NCBI GenBank assembly: GCA_030654835.1
Contig: JAURWS010000012.1
Location: 124,001-188,000 of the forward strand
Direction: 5' to 3'
Origin: Gammaproteobacteria bacterium
Lineage (GTDB): Bacteria; Pseudomonadota; Gammaproteobacteria; Pseudomonadales; Pseudohongiellaceae
DNA length: 64,000 nucleotides
The notes beneath the pieces were generated by a model. It made no database searches. It was given only the letters and a program-made list of their open reading frames with translations, and was not told the DNA's origin. This document shows positions 37,695-46,891 of this stretch, in pieces; positions within the stretch are counted from its first letter, which is position 1, and each line of letters begins with the position of its first letter. The translations under genes and the position numbers were made by a program.

Positions 37695-38573
37695 ATGATT
37701 GAGGGCAGTATTGTTGCCATAGTCACGCCGATGCTCGCGAACGGTGAAATTGACTACCCGGCCTTTGACAGGTTGATCGAATGGCACATTGCCAGCGGTA
37801 CCGACGCTATTGTGGTCGTGGGTACTACCGGTGAGTCTCCAACGCTGTCTGAACAGGAGCACTGCGCCCTGGTGCGTCACTGTGTGGAGAAGGTGGCCAA
37901 GCGCATTCCAGTGATTGCAGGGACAGGCTCCAATTCGACACGAGAGGCGATTTTTTTCACGCGTGCGGCCCGCGAGTATGGCGCCGACGCCTGCCTGTTG
38001 GTCGTTCCGTATTACAACAAACCCAGCCAGGAAGGACTGTATCAGCACTTTAAGGCTGTTGCTGAAGCCATTGATATTCCTCAGATTCTCTATAACGTTC
38101 CATCGCGCACCGGGATAGATTTGCTGCCCGCGACTGTTTCCCGCCTCGCTGACATTCCGAACATAGTCGGCATCAAGGAAGCGAGCGGCAGCATGGAACG
38201 TTGTCGTGAACTGCTGCGCACCTGTGCGGAGCGCATCAGCATCTTCGGTGGCGATGATGCGACTGCGCTGGAGCTGATGCTGGCCGGCGGCAAGGGCAAT
38301 ATTTCTGTCACCGCGAATCTGGTGCCGCAGCAGATGCATGACCTGTGCAGGCTTGCCCTGCAGGGCGATGCTGACGCAGCTGCCAGAGTCAACGCGCCGC
38401 TGGAAATGCTGCACGACAAGTTGTTCGTCGAGGGGAACCCCGTGCCCGTGAAGTGGGCAATGGCGAAATTGGGATTGATCCAGTCCGGTCTGCGGCTTCC
38501 TCTTGTGGAGCTTAGTCCCGGTTTCCATGCCACGCTGCTGGAGGCGATGCGCAAGGCCGGGCTGAGCATTTGA
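37695..38573 (+). CDS. dapA: 4-hydroxy-tetrahydrodipicolinate synthase DapA
   Basis: Class I aldolase-fold enzyme condensing pyruvate with aspartate semialdehyde in lysine and diaminopimelate synthesis. Seen: GTTGESPTLSEQEH near residue 44, the tyrosine of the catalytic triad in VPYYNKPSQEG, YNVPSRTG, and the Schiff-base lysine in VGIKEASG. Length of 292 is standard. GAGG lies 7 nt before the ATG. Located upstream of bamC as in many gammaproteobacteria. Confidence 0.97.
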   Translation: MIEGSIVAIVTPMLANGEIDYPAFDRLIEWHIASGTDAIVVVGTTGESPTLSEQEHCALVRHCVEKVAKRIPVIAGTGSNSTREAIFFTRAAREYGADACLLVVPYYNKPSQEGLYQHFKAVAEAIDIPQILYNVPSRTGIDLLPATVSRLADIPNIVGIKEASGSMERCRELLRTCAERISIFGGDDATALELMLAGGKGNISVTANLVPQQMHDLCRLALQGDADAAARVNAPLEMLHDKLFVEGNPVPVKWAMAKLGLIQSGLRLPLVELSPGFHATLLEAMRKAGLSI

Positions 38574-38581
38574 AGATTGAA

Positions 38582-38611
38582 CTCACTGTTTTACTCATTT
38601 AGAACAGTGAG
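38582..38611. terminator. Inverted repeat after dapA
   Basis: CTCACTGTT (38582-38590) pairs with AACAGTGAG (38603-38611) around a 12-nt loop, 9 bp past the dapA stop. No T-tract follows, so it is a terminator-like or mRNA-stabilising hairpin more than a proven rho-independent terminator. Confidence 0.5.
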
Positions 38612-38667
38612 AGGATAGTGCCGTTTCCCGTTTATAAAACATTGAAATAGCCAGGCTGAGAGACAAG

Positions 38668-39714
38668 ATGCAGGTAATCAGATCGATTTTTCTAGGTGCT
38701 GCGCTGCTATCGGCGTTGTCAGGATGTTCTTTTCTCACGGGTGACGACGGCATGTTTCGTGATCGTGAGGGGGATTATCTGGTGGCACCGACTATTGCGC
38801 CGATGAGCATTCCTGCGGAACTGGACAGCTTTACCCTGGACGAGCTGTACGTCGTGCCTCCGGCGCTGCCGGAAGAGAAGCCAACATTCGTCCAGGCGCC
38901 AGCGCCAAGACCACTGGATACCAACATCCGCGAGGGTGTAGTCGTGCAGCGCTTCGGGGATCGACGCTGGATCGTCATCGGTGCTGAACCGGCTCAGGTG
39001 TGGCCGCGTCTGCGCGATTACTGGTCGACGGCAGGCATCGAGCTTGCGGCAGAAGATCCTGTCGGTCTGACCATGGAAACCGCTTGGCAGGGAGAGGCTG
39101 GCAGTAGAAGCAAGTATCTGGCTCGCATAGAGCCGGGTCTGCACGCGGGCAACTCCGAGGTCTATGTGCTGCAGATAGGTGAATCCTACGTCGCAGACCC
39201 GGCCGCCCCGGTCAACTGGCCCGCGAATTCAGCCAGTCTCGAATTGGAGCACGCCATGCTGGACAGTGTCTCCGTCTACCTGGCGGATCGTACCGATCTT
39301 TATCGCGCATCGTCAGTGTCATTGCTGGCCGGCAGCCTGGAGTCGGAGAGCAAGGCCGCTATCGTCCGCACCAATGATGGTGAGACGCTGCTGCTGCACA
39401 TCGACTTCGACCGCGCCTGGTCGCAGGTTGGGCAGGCTTTGAACAATGCGGAAATTGAAGAGACCGAGAGTTCGAGAGATGAGGCGTATTACTCCGTGCT
39501 GTACACCGGGGTGAACGAAGAGGATGAGCCGGGTTTCTTCAGCAGATTGTTCGGCAGGGGTGACAACAATGACGGCGTAACGCCGGCATTTACCATCCGG
39601 CTTATCACCACAGAAGACCTGGTGACTGTCATCGCCGTACAGACCGCAGGCGCGGACGACAATGGTGAGCTGCGTGATCAGCTGATCCGGGAAATCAACA
39701 ACAACCTGATCTAG
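38668..39714 (+). CDS. bamC: Outer membrane assembly lipoprotein BamC (NlpB)
   Basis: Accessory lipoprotein of the beta-barrel assembly machine. Lipobox LSALSGC places the lipidated Cys at residue 20. A long extended N-terminal segment (GDYLVAPTIAPMSIPAELD), which in E. coli lies across BamD, is followed by two helix-grip domains (FGDRRWIVIGAEPAQVWPRLRDYW and the C-terminal LLHIDFDRAWSQVGQAL). Length is 348. The dapA-bamC pairing supports the call. Confidence 0.92.
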   Translation: MQVIRSIFLGAALLSALSGCSFLTGDDGMFRDREGDYLVAPTIAPMSIPAELDSFTLDELYVVPPALPEEKPTFVQAPAPRPLDTNIREGVVVQRFGDRRWIVIGAEPAQVWPRLRDYWSTAGIELAAEDPVGLTMETAWQGEAGSRSKYLARIEPGLHAGNSEVYVLQIGESYVADPAAPVNWPANSASLELEHAMLDSVSVYLADRTDLYRASSVSLLAGSLESESKAAIVRTNDGETLLLHIDFDRAWSQVGQALNNAEIEETESSRDEAYYSVLYTGVNEEDEPGFFSRLFGRGDNNDGVTPAFTIRLITTEDLVTVIAVQTAGADDNGELRDQLIREINNNLI

Positions 39715-39772
39715 GTGCCAAGGGCGCGCCGCCGTGGTGGTGCGCCGTCGCCATGGCTGGAGACTGCCTGAT

Positions 39773-41128
39773 ATGCCTCTCGCACCGGAGCTGATTGCAC
39801 TTGCCGTGCTGGTCGTCGTTCTGATGATCCTGTGTGTCACGCTCTATCTGCGCCGCCCCGCTGATTTGTCTGGCAAGCTGGCCGTTCAGGAAGAGCGGCT
39901 CCAGGCCCGGCAGGTGGAGATCGACTCTCAGAGGTCCCGGATTGCCGTGCTGCAGGAGGAGGTGCAGACGCTGTCCGAGTCGGCCACCCATTACCGCGAA
40001 CAAATCACTCATCTGCGGACCACCCTTGAACAGGAGCGCAAGCAATCTGCCGAGAAGCTGGAGCTCCTGCTGCAGGCGCGCGAGCAGATGTCCCTCGAAT
40101 TCAAGTCTATCGCCAACGAGATTCTGGAAGACAAGAGTCGCAGGTTCACGGCGAGCAATCGCGAGAGTATCAGCGAGATACTCAAACCTCTGAACGAGAA
40201 GATCCAGCACTTTGAGAAGAAGGTGGAAGAGACCTACGATCGCGAGGCCAAGGAGCGCTTCTCTCTGGAGAAGGAGATCCGGAGTCTGCAGGAGCTCAAT
40301 ACCCGCATCAGCGCAGACGCTGTCAATCTGACCAACGCGCTCAAGGGCGAAAACAAGACACAGGGCACCTGGGGCGAGGTTATTCTCGAAACCATTCTGG
40401 AGAAATCGGGGCTGGTGAAGGGGCGCGAGTATGAGACCCAGGTGAGCCTGCGCGCAGAAGATGGCTCACGGTCACAGCCGGATGTCATCGTGCACATGCC
40501 CGAAAACAAGCACGTCATCATCGATGCCAAGGTGTCGCTGAAGGCCTATGAGAGTTTCTGTTCCGAGAGTGATCAGGCACGGCGCGCCGAGTTCTTGCTG
40601 CAGCATGTGCAGTCCGTGCGTTCGCATGTGAAGGCGTTGAGCAGCAAGGATTATCAGAATCTGATGACGGTCAACTCGCTCGATTTCGTGCTGTTGTTCA
40701 TGCCCGTCGAAGCGGCGTTTTCCGTGGCGGTGCAGCAGGATGGTGGCTTGTTCACGGATGCCTTCGAGGAAAATATCATTCTGGTCGGCCCCTCGACGCT
40801 GCTCGCCACGTTGCGCACCATTCAAAACATCTGGCGCTATGAGCAGCAGAGCCAGAATGCCATCGAGATCGCCAATTCAGCGGGCGCGCTCTACGACAAG
40901 TTTGTGGCTTTTGTCGCGGACCTGGAAGAGATTGGTGGCCGTATCGATGCAACGCAAAAGAGTTATGACAAGGCCCACAACAAACTGATCTCAGGCAAGG
41001 GCAACCTGATCACCCGTATCGAAAAGCTCAAGCAATTGGGCGCGCGGGCCAGCAAGAAACACACCGAACAGGTGCTGGCGCAGGCTGGTGCTCAAGAGCC
41101 AGAGCAGCTGGAAGATCAGAGCAACTAA
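39773..41128 (+). CDS. rmuC: DNA recombination protein RmuC homologue
   Basis: 451 residues from ATG 39773. An N-terminal TM segment (about 5-25) is followed by a coiled coil of about 170 residues (KLAVQEERLQARQVEIDSQ onward), then the RmuC core (QGTWGEVILETILEKSGLVKGREYETQVSL, DVIVHMPENKHVIIDAKVSLKAYE) that resembles PD-(D/E)xK nucleases, with Asp and DAK in the expected order. RmuC limits inversions at short inverted repeats and is linked to defence against mobile DNA in some reports. GTG 39734 would add 13 residues and was rejected because the membrane anchor begins at 39773. Confidence 0.93.
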   Translation: MPLAPELIALAVLVVVLMILCVTLYLRRPADLSGKLAVQEERLQARQVEIDSQRSRIAVLQEEVQTLSESATHYREQITHLRTTLEQERKQSAEKLELLLQAREQMSLEFKSIANEILEDKSRRFTASNRESISEILKPLNEKIQHFEKKVEETYDREAKERFSLEKEIRSLQELNTRISADAVNLTNALKGENKTQGTWGEVILETILEKSGLVKGREYETQVSLRAEDGSRSQPDVIVHMPENKHVIIDAKVSLKAYESFCSESDQARRAEFLLQHVQSVRSHVKALSSKDYQNLMTVNSLDFVLLFMPVEAAFSVAVQQDGGLFTDAFEENIILVGPSTLLATLRTIQNIWRYEQQSQNAIEIANSAGALYDKFVAFVADLEEIGGRIDATQKSYDKAHNKLISGKGNLITRIEKLKQLGARASKKHTEQVLAQAGAQEPEQLEDQSN

Positions 41129-41182
41129 GCGCGCCAGTCATTCACCTTTAACACCCATTGACCCTCAAGATTCCTAGTCATC

Positions 41183-41818
41183 ATGCTGAGTGAAATTCTC
41201 GAATTCCTTCCTTGCTCGACGCCCGATGCCTGGCTTGAAGAAGCCGTGCGGCAACAGTCGGTCCTGCTCATCGATCACGCCAACTGTGAGAAGAAAGCGG
41301 CGGCCACCGCCATGAATCTGCTCTACCGTTATTCGGATCGGACTGAGTTGTTGCAGAAAATGGCGCAGCTGGCCAGAGAAGAATTGTTGCATTTCGAGCA
41401 GGTCGTCAGGCTGCTGGGGCAGCGCGGCATCGAGTACGCCTATCTGGGGGCATCACGCTACGCTGGAGGCTTGCGTGCGCACATACGCCACGATCGGCGT
41501 TACACGTTGACTGATACTTTGATCGTCGGTGCCTTTGTGGAGGCGCGTTCCTGCGAACGCTTCGCCCGCGTCGCCCCGTTGCTGGATGCACAACTGGCCA
41601 GATTCTATCGAGGTCTGTTGAAATCCGAGGCGCGGCACTATCAGGACTACCTGGCGCTCGCGAGGCTATATGCCGAGGAAGACATCACCCCTCACATCGA
41701 ACGCTTTCGCGCTGTTGAGCATGAGCTGATCAGTTCGCCGGACAGCGAGTTTCGTTTTCACAGTGGTGTGCCGAACCTGGTCGGCGTTGCAGACCTCGCG
41801 CTCGCCCCGCAGGAGTAG
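41183..41818 (+). CDS. miaE: tRNA-(ms2io6A) hydroxylase MiaE
   Basis: Diiron monooxygenase that hydroxylates the isopentenyl group of ms2i6A37 in tRNA. The ferritin-like four-helix bundle supplies the iron ligands: Glu in DAWLEEA, EKKAAATA, REELLHFEQV and the second half EARSCERF, EARHYQDY. The 211-residue length agrees with the family. It stands alone downstream of rmuC and converges on the LRR lipoprotein gene. Confidence 0.93.
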   Translation: MLSEILEFLPCSTPDAWLEEAVRQQSVLLIDHANCEKKAAATAMNLLYRYSDRTELLQKMAQLAREELLHFEQVVRLLGQRGIEYAYLGASRYAGGLRAHIRHDRRYTLTDTLIVGAFVEARSCERFARVAPLLDAQLARFYRGLLKSEARHYQDYLALARLYAEEDITPHIERFRAVEHELISSPDSEFRFHSGVPNLVGVADLALAPQE

Positions 41819-41826
41819 CAACTTTT

Positions 41827-42357
41827 TCAATCGCGGCAGTCCACCGGTCGACGCAGGTTCTGCCCGAGTTTGTTACTCAAGACATCGAGCTGGCTGCACT
41901 GGATATTGTCATTGCCGGTCAGGGTTGCCGAGGTCAGTGTCGCCATTGACAGCAGAGGCGCAATGTCGGTGACGCGATTGTTGAGGATGCTGATGGAACT
42001 CAGATTGCGCAGTGGTTGCAGCGGCGCCAGGCTGCTGATGAGGTTGTCGCTGAGATCCAGAAACTGTAGTGCCGTGAGTTCCACGATGCCATCGAGTACC
42101 TCGACTTCCCAGCCGGGGCAGGCCAGTACTTTCAATGTTTCCAGTGTGGTATTTGGTTGCTGCAGCGCGAAATTGACACAGCCCTGCAACCCCGGGTCCG
42201 CAAAGCGCTGTTCGCCAGCATTTACGCGCGGGTCGTAGAGCGTCTGGTCGTTGAGGGTTACAGCGAAGCGCTGGGAGCAGCTGCTGCAAAACATCGCGAT
42301 GAGGATGATGGCGAATGCAGACCTGCGGCGCGCCGACAGCTGTTGGATTTTTTTCAC
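41827..42357 (-). CDS. Small leucine-rich-repeat lipoprotein
   Basis: 176 residues with a GTG start (AAGGAA about 10 nt upstream). A lipoprotein signal ends in MFCSSC (Cys about residue 27). After a linker containing two cysteines come two to three LRR units (TALQFLDLSDNLISSLAPLQPLRNLSSISILNNRVTDIAPL) of the short bacterial/internalin-like type. The function is unknown; the repeats suggest protein binding at the cell surface or in the periplasm. It lies between miaE (convergent) and the FKBP gene (divergent). Confidence 0.8.
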   Translation of the reverse strand: MKKIQQLSARRRSAFAIILIAMFCSSCSQRFAVTLNDQTLYDPRVNAGEQRFADPGLQGCVNFALQQPNTTLETLKVLACPGWEVEVLDGIVELTALQFLDLSDNLISSLAPLQPLRNLSSISILNNRVTDIAPLLSMATLTSATLTGNDNIQCSQLDVLSNKLGQNLRRPVDCRD

Positions 42358-42573
42358 GGTAGTAGTGTTCCTTTGCAGTTGACTGATATCCGGGCTGGCA
42401 GCATAACTGATGACTTCGACCGCCGACAGTCCCGGTGAGCCGTCGCAAGGCCCGCCGGTGGAAATCGGCGTCGACTACGGTTAGTATTTGCTGCCCGATG
42501 TCGGCACGTCCTGTCCGCCTGCAACCAAAATCGGTATATCACTTTACAGAAACCCCCAATTAAGGATCTCAAC

Positions 42574-43281
42574 ATGAATTTTCCCCGATTACCGACACTG
42601 AGCAGCGCCGTGCTGGCAGTCATGTTTTCTGCCACTCAGGTACAGGCTGCTGACAGCGCTGTCGATCTGACCAGTGAAGAAAATCAGATCAGCTACAGCA
42701 TCGGCGTCAACATCGGTCAGAATCTGGCCGGGCAGGGCATCATGGATTCCATCAACATGGACGCCTTTTTTGCCGGCATCCGCGATGTTGTCAGTGGCCA
42801 GTCGCAGTTGACTGAAGAGCAGATGATGACAGCTCTGCAGGCCTTCCAGCAGCAGATGACGGACAAACAGAATGCAGTGATGGAAGCGGCACGTTCAGAG
42901 AGCGAGGCGTTTCTGGCAGCCAATGCTCAGAAAGAGGGCGTGGTAACCACTGCATCCGGGCTGCAATATCTCGTTCTCACAGAAGGTGCGGCGGGTGGTA
43001 CATCACCAACTCTGCAGGATTCCGTGCTGGCGCATTACCACGGCACGTTCATTGACGGCAGTGTCTTCGACAGCTCCGTGGATCGCGGCGAACCAGCAGA
43101 ATTCGGCGTCAGCCAGGTGATCGCCGGCTGGACCGAAGCACTGCAACTGATGAAGGCTGGCGACAAGTGGCGTCTCTTCATCCCGTCTGCGTTGGCTTAC
43201 GGTGAAACTGGCTCAGGTCCGATCGGTCCGCACTCCGCGCTGATTTTTGATGTCGAGCTGTTGGAAGTGAAGGCGCAGTAA
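42574..43281 (+). CDS. FKBP-type peptidyl-prolyl isomerase (FkpA/Mip-like)
   Basis: 235 residues. A signal peptide ends at VQAADS (about residue 25). An N-terminal dimerisation domain of Mip/FkpA type (NQISYSIGVNIGQNLAGQGI, then a Gln-rich helix) is followed by the FKBP domain (VLAHYHGTFIDGSVFDSSVDRGEPAEF, VIAGWTEALQLMKAGDKWRLFIPSALAYGE). It assists folding of periplasmic proteins. AAGGA lies 7 nt before the ATG. The 216-bp upstream region has no gene and presumably holds the divergent promoters. Confidence 0.93.
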   Translation: MNFPRLPTLSSAVLAVMFSATQVQAADSAVDLTSEENQISYSIGVNIGQNLAGQGIMDSINMDAFFAGIRDVVSGQSQLTEEQMMTALQAFQQQMTDKQNAVMEAARSESEAFLAANAQKEGVVTTASGLQYLVLTEGAAGGTSPTLQDSVLAHYHGTFIDGSVFDSSVDRGEPAEFGVSQVIAGWTEALQLMKAGDKWRLFIPSALAYGETGSGPIGPHSALIFDVELLEVKAQ

Positions 43282-43297
43282 GATCGTCAAGAGACTT

Positions 43298-43339
43298 TGA
43301 ACAGAAGGCTCTGAACAAAAGGCTCTGAACAAGAAACTC
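43298..43339 (+). repeat. 14-bp tandem repeat (x3)
   Basis: TGAACAGAAGGCTC, TGAACAAAAGGCTC and TGAACAAGAAACTC at 43298-43311, 43312-43325 and 43326-43339, between the FKBP gene and the aminopeptidase gene. Copy number may vary between strains. Confidence 0.8.
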
Positions 43340-43367
43340 AGAGGTAGGAACCCACAGGAGTTGGTGA

Positions 43368-44702
43368 GTGACAAAACAGGCGCTGGACAAGAACAGTTTC
43401 AACGCAGGACTGCTGGACTTCATCGCCGCCTCTCCGACTCCGTTTCATGCGGTAAGCCACATGTCTCAATCTCTGCTGGCGGCTGGATTTCAGCCGCTCG
43501 ACGAGGTTGATGCCTGGGAGCTGCAAGCCGGGGGGCGCTATTTTGTCACCCGCAATGGTTCTTCCATCATCGCCTTCAATCTGCCGATGACGGCGTCCGC
43601 CAATCAGGATGTCGCGTACCCTGGCGTCAGGCTGGCGGGGGCGCACACGGACAGTCCGTGTCTGCGTATCAAACCGCAGCCGGATCTGCGCAAGAACGAT
43701 TACCTGCAACTGGGCGTCGAGGTCTACGGCGGCGCTCTGCTCAATCCCTGGTTTGATCGTGATCTCTCGATCGCGGGGCGCGTCGACTTCATGACGCACG
43801 ATCAGCGGTTGAATTCGTGTCTGATCGACATGAAGAAGCCCGTCGCCGTCATTCCGAGCCTTGCCATTCATCTGGACCGGGAAGCCAATCAGAGCAAATC
43901 CATCAACGCGCAGAAAGATCTGCCGCCGCTGTTGTCCATCTCCGGTGTTCGCGACAGTTCCTTCGACGAACTGCTCCTGTGCTGGTTGCATGAGCAATGT
44001 GACAGGCCGGATGCCGAGCGCGTTCTCAGTCACGAGTTGAGCTTCTACGATACCCAGCGTCCGGCGTTGATCGGCTTGCATGAGGAGTTCATCTCCTCGG
44101 CGCGGCTGGACAATCTGCTCAGTTGCTATGTCTCTTTGCAGGCTTTGTTGTGCGGCGGTGGCGAGACCTGCAACATGCTGATCTGCTCCGATCATGAAGA
44201 GGTAGGCAGTGCGTCCGCTTCCGGCGCTCAGGGGCCGTTCCTGCGCTCTGTGCTGGAGAGAATCATTGGCTGCACATCGACCCGCGTCGACAGGCGTGCC
44301 GAAGACCTGGAGCGGCTGATCCGCAACTCCATGCTGATCTCCATCGACAACGCCCATGGCGTTCATCCGAATTATGCGGACAAACACGACGGCAACCATG
44401 GCCCGATCCTCAATCAGGGGCCGGTGGTGAAGATCAACGCCAATCAGCGTTACGCGAGCAACAGCCGCTCGGTGGCCTATTTCAAATCCCTGTGTGCGCA
44501 GGTTGACGTGCCGGTGCAGGCATTTGTGGTACGCAGTGACATGGCCTGTGGCAGCACCATCGGACCGATTACGGCGGCGGGTATCGGTGTCGAGACGGTC
44601 GATATCGGTGTGCCGACGTTTGCCATGCACTCGATCCGCGAGCTGGCCGGTAGCGATGACGCCCACAGCCTCTATCGTGTGATCAGCAGGTTCTTCAGTT
44701 AA
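43368..44702 (+). CDS. apeB: M18 family aminopeptidase
   Basis: Dinuclear-zinc aminopeptidase of the ApeB/aspartyl aminopeptidase family, 444 residues. Metal and catalytic residues are visible: GAHTDSPCLRIKP, the glutamates in SDHEEVGS, Asp in SIDNAHGVHPNY, and SDMACGSTIGPI. It releases N-terminal residues from cytosolic peptides. GTG start with GGAG about 7 nt upstream. Its stop overlaps the convergent mnmC stop by 4 bp. Confidence 0.94.
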   Translation: MTKQALDKNSFNAGLLDFIAASPTPFHAVSHMSQSLLAAGFQPLDEVDAWELQAGGRYFVTRNGSSIIAFNLPMTASANQDVAYPGVRLAGAHTDSPCLRIKPQPDLRKNDYLQLGVEVYGGALLNPWFDRDLSIAGRVDFMTHDQRLNSCLIDMKKPVAVIPSLAIHLDREANQSKSINAQKDLPPLLSISGVRDSSFDELLLCWLHEQCDRPDAERVLSHELSFYDTQRPALIGLHEEFISSARLDNLLSCYVSLQALLCGGGETCNMLICSDHEEVGSASASGAQGPFLRSVLERIIGCTSTRVDRRAEDLERLIRNSMLISIDNAHGVHPNYADKHDGNHGPILNQGPVVKINANQRYASNSRSVAYFKSLCAQVDVPVQAFVVRSDMACGSTIGPITAAGIGVETVDIGVPTFAMHSIRELAGSDDAHSLYRVISRFFS

Positions 44703-46771
44703 CGTCCCAGTGGCAACCTGCGCAATTCCCTCAGCAGAAATCGCGCCGGATGCAGACAGTCACTTAGTGGCTGCTGCAACGGACTCACTTCATTGCCGAT
44801 CAGACTCGCCAGATATTCACCAAGCAACGGACAGTTGGAAGCCCCATGGGAGCCGTGGCCGACGCTGATGTACAGGCCGGGCAGGTAGGGTGGAAGTTGT
44901 TTGGGCGCCTGCCTCTCCCATTGTTTCAGAGTAGGGTACAAGGCCGTCAATGTCGCAAAGTCCGGCACCGGACCGGCGATCGGCATGCGATCACTGGTAC
45001 TGGCCCGCACAGAGACTCTGCCCCCGCTAATGGCGTCGGTAGTCAGCGTGTCGACAGGGAAATGGCCGCTGATTCCCGAGATGTTGTCGCTATGTTCTCT
45101 GGCCGAGATGGCGAGATCGCTGACATCCTTCGAGTAACTCGCCCCGGCGCTGTGCATGCCCGCGTGGGATGGGCTCATGTAACTCAATCCGCACACGACG
45201 CTGCGCAATGCCCGGGTCGCCTCCGATTCCTGCACATAGCTGACTTGTCCTCGCAGAGGTGTCAGAGGCAGCGGCGCCGTCTGGCTGAAGCGCTGCGCTG
45301 CAAAGCTGTTGGCGATGACGAGGGTGGGTGCGCTGACGATCGGCAGACTCCCTCCAGCACTGAACACCTGCCAGCGGCCGTTCTCATACTCCAGCCGCTC
45401 GACGGGTTTATTGCCGGAGAATCGAATCAAAGAGTGTTGCAGCCAGGTTCGACACAGGGCGGCGGGATTGAGCCAGCCACCCAGCGGGAGGAAATTACCG
45501 CCGCCATCAATCGCCATCCCGCACAGGGCTGCCGCCTCCTGCTGATCGACCTTGCGCACTACCTGCTCAGAATAGAGGTCCAACTGTACTTCCGGGCAAC
45601 GCTCGCGTCGGGAGCTGAAGGCGGTGTCGAGGTTCAGCACTCCGCAGGGATGCCATTGGATGTCGGCCACGTCCTGCTGGATGGCGTTGAAGTGTCGCAC
45701 CGAATATAGAAACGATTGCAGGTTGAACTGCCAGCCTGCGTTGACCGCATTGCTGAGACGGCATTGCAAAACCGCCTGCCGATTGCCGGAGGCGCCGCTG
45801 GCGACCTCGCCATCCTGTTCCAGCACGGTGACGTGAAATCCGCGCCGGGCCAGAGCATGCGCGGCACTGCAGCCAGCCAGTCCGGCGCCGATGACGATTA
45901 CCTCGCGAGAGGAGGCGACGTATTCGGGAAGTCGCAACCAGGGCGCGCTCACTTTGGGAGGGGGGGCGATCTGGCCACCACCCACAAACGCACCATGCAG
46001 CATGTGGCGCTTCTGTCCGAAGCCCGGTTGTTTGCTGACTTGAAAGCCACATTCCTGCAGATTACGCACGACCTGGCCGGCCACGCTGTAGGTACTCAAC
46101 GTGGCGCCGGACCTGCTCAGCCGCGCCATTGTCGCTAGCAGAGCCGTGCTCCACATGTCCGGGTTGACGCGCGGCGCAAAGCCATCGAGAAACCAGGCGT
46201 CGATTTTTACCCGATCACGCAGCGGCTGCGCGGCGAGCATCTCGGCGGCGTCGCCATAATAGAGATCGAGAGTCACCTCGCTGCCACCGTCCTGACTGCG
46301 CAACTGCAAGCGGTGATAACCCGGCGAGTGATCTGGATAGGCGTTGAGCAGACTCACACTGAAATTGCTCAGCTCCGGCCAGCTTGCCAGCGCCTGCGCG
46401 AGCACACTTGTCTCCATGGGGAATTTTTCGCAGGCGATGTAGTGCAGGCGCAAGCGTGTTGGTTGCAGTTGTTGCCAGGCGCGCCAGCAACATAGAAAGT
46501 TGAGGCCGGTGCCGAGGCCCAGTTCTGCAATCGTGAAGCAGCGTTGAGGACTCGTGTCGGTGGAGTCTGTCAACGATTCTTCGCTCAGGAGTTTATCAAG
46601 AGTTTGCCAACGCTCCCGTAGCCGATTGGCCGCAATGAATACATGTTCGGTTTCTTCGAGTCCCCCTTGGCGTGAAAAATAGATATCGGCGAAACGGCTG
46701 GAGTAGGGCGCGCCATTTTCCTGCCAGACTATTTCGGCATTTTCGAGGATTTGATCGGGAGATTTTTGCAT
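44699..46771 (-). CDS. mnmC: Bifunctional tRNA mnm5s2U biosynthesis protein MnmC
   Basis: 690 residues carrying the last two steps of mnm5(s2)U34 synthesis in tRNA. N-terminal SAM methyltransferase domain (MnmC2-like, to about 260): IAELGLGTGLNFLCCW and the DUF752 landmark AWFLDGFAPRVNPDMW. C-terminal FAD oxidase domain (MnmC1): VIVIGAGLAGCSAAHALARRGFHVTVLEQ and ISVGHGSHGASNCP. The fused form is typical of gammaproteobacteria. Divergent from prfB. It acts on the tRNA-Lys encoded at 17.9 kb, among others. Confidence 0.95.
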   Translation of the reverse strand: MQKSPDQILENAEIVWQENGAPYSSRFADIYFSRQGGLEETEHVFIAANRLRERWQTLDKLLSEESLTDSTDTSPQRCFTIAELGLGTGLNFLCCWRAWQQLQPTRLRLHYIACEKFPMETSVLAQALASWPELSNFSVSLLNAYPDHSPGYHRLQLRSQDGGSEVTLDLYYGDAAEMLAAQPLRDRVKIDAWFLDGFAPRVNPDMWSTALLATMARLSRSGATLSTYSVAGQVVRNLQECGFQVSKQPGFGQKRHMLHGAFVGGGQIAPPPKVSAPWLRLPEYVASSREVIVIGAGLAGCSAAHALARRGFHVTVLEQDGEVASGASGNRQAVLQCRLSNAVNAGWQFNLQSFLYSVRHFNAIQQDVADIQWHPCGVLNLDTAFSSRRERCPEVQLDLYSEQVVRKVDQQEAAALCGMAIDGGGNFLPLGGWLNPAALCRTWLQHSLIRFSGNKPVERLEYENGRWQVFSAGGSLPIVSAPTLVIANSFAAQRFSQTAPLPLTPLRGQVSYVQESEATRALRSVVCGLSYMSPSHAGMHSAGASYSKDVSDLAISAREHSDNISGISGHFPVDTLTTDAISGGRVSVRASTSDRMPIAGPVPDFATLTALYPTLKQWERQAPKQLPPYLPGLYISVGHGSHGASNCPLLGEYLASLIGNEVSPLQQPLSDCLHPARFLLRELRRLPLGR

Positions 46772-46844
46772 CGCGGGAGTTTAGCAGATTGCCCCGGCAG
46801 GCGGTTAACCGGCAGCCCGCTGTCTTATCGCGTCAGGAATAGGG

Positions 46845-46850
46845 TAAAAT
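46845..46850 (+). promoter_or_regulatory. -10 element of prfB
   Basis: TAAAAT followed by GCCCGCC, 41 bp before the prfB ATG. The -35 region (about 46822-46827) matches poorly. The predicted leader is about 35 nt. Confidence 0.5.
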
Positions 46851-46891
46851 GCCCGCCTTTTCCGCCACCAGACACAGCATTTGAGACGCGC

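Noticed and set aside
43338-44666. 442-aa minus-strand frame as a gene
   Set aside because: Antisense to the M18 aminopeptidase, whose metal-binding motifs are intact; no recognisable protein features.
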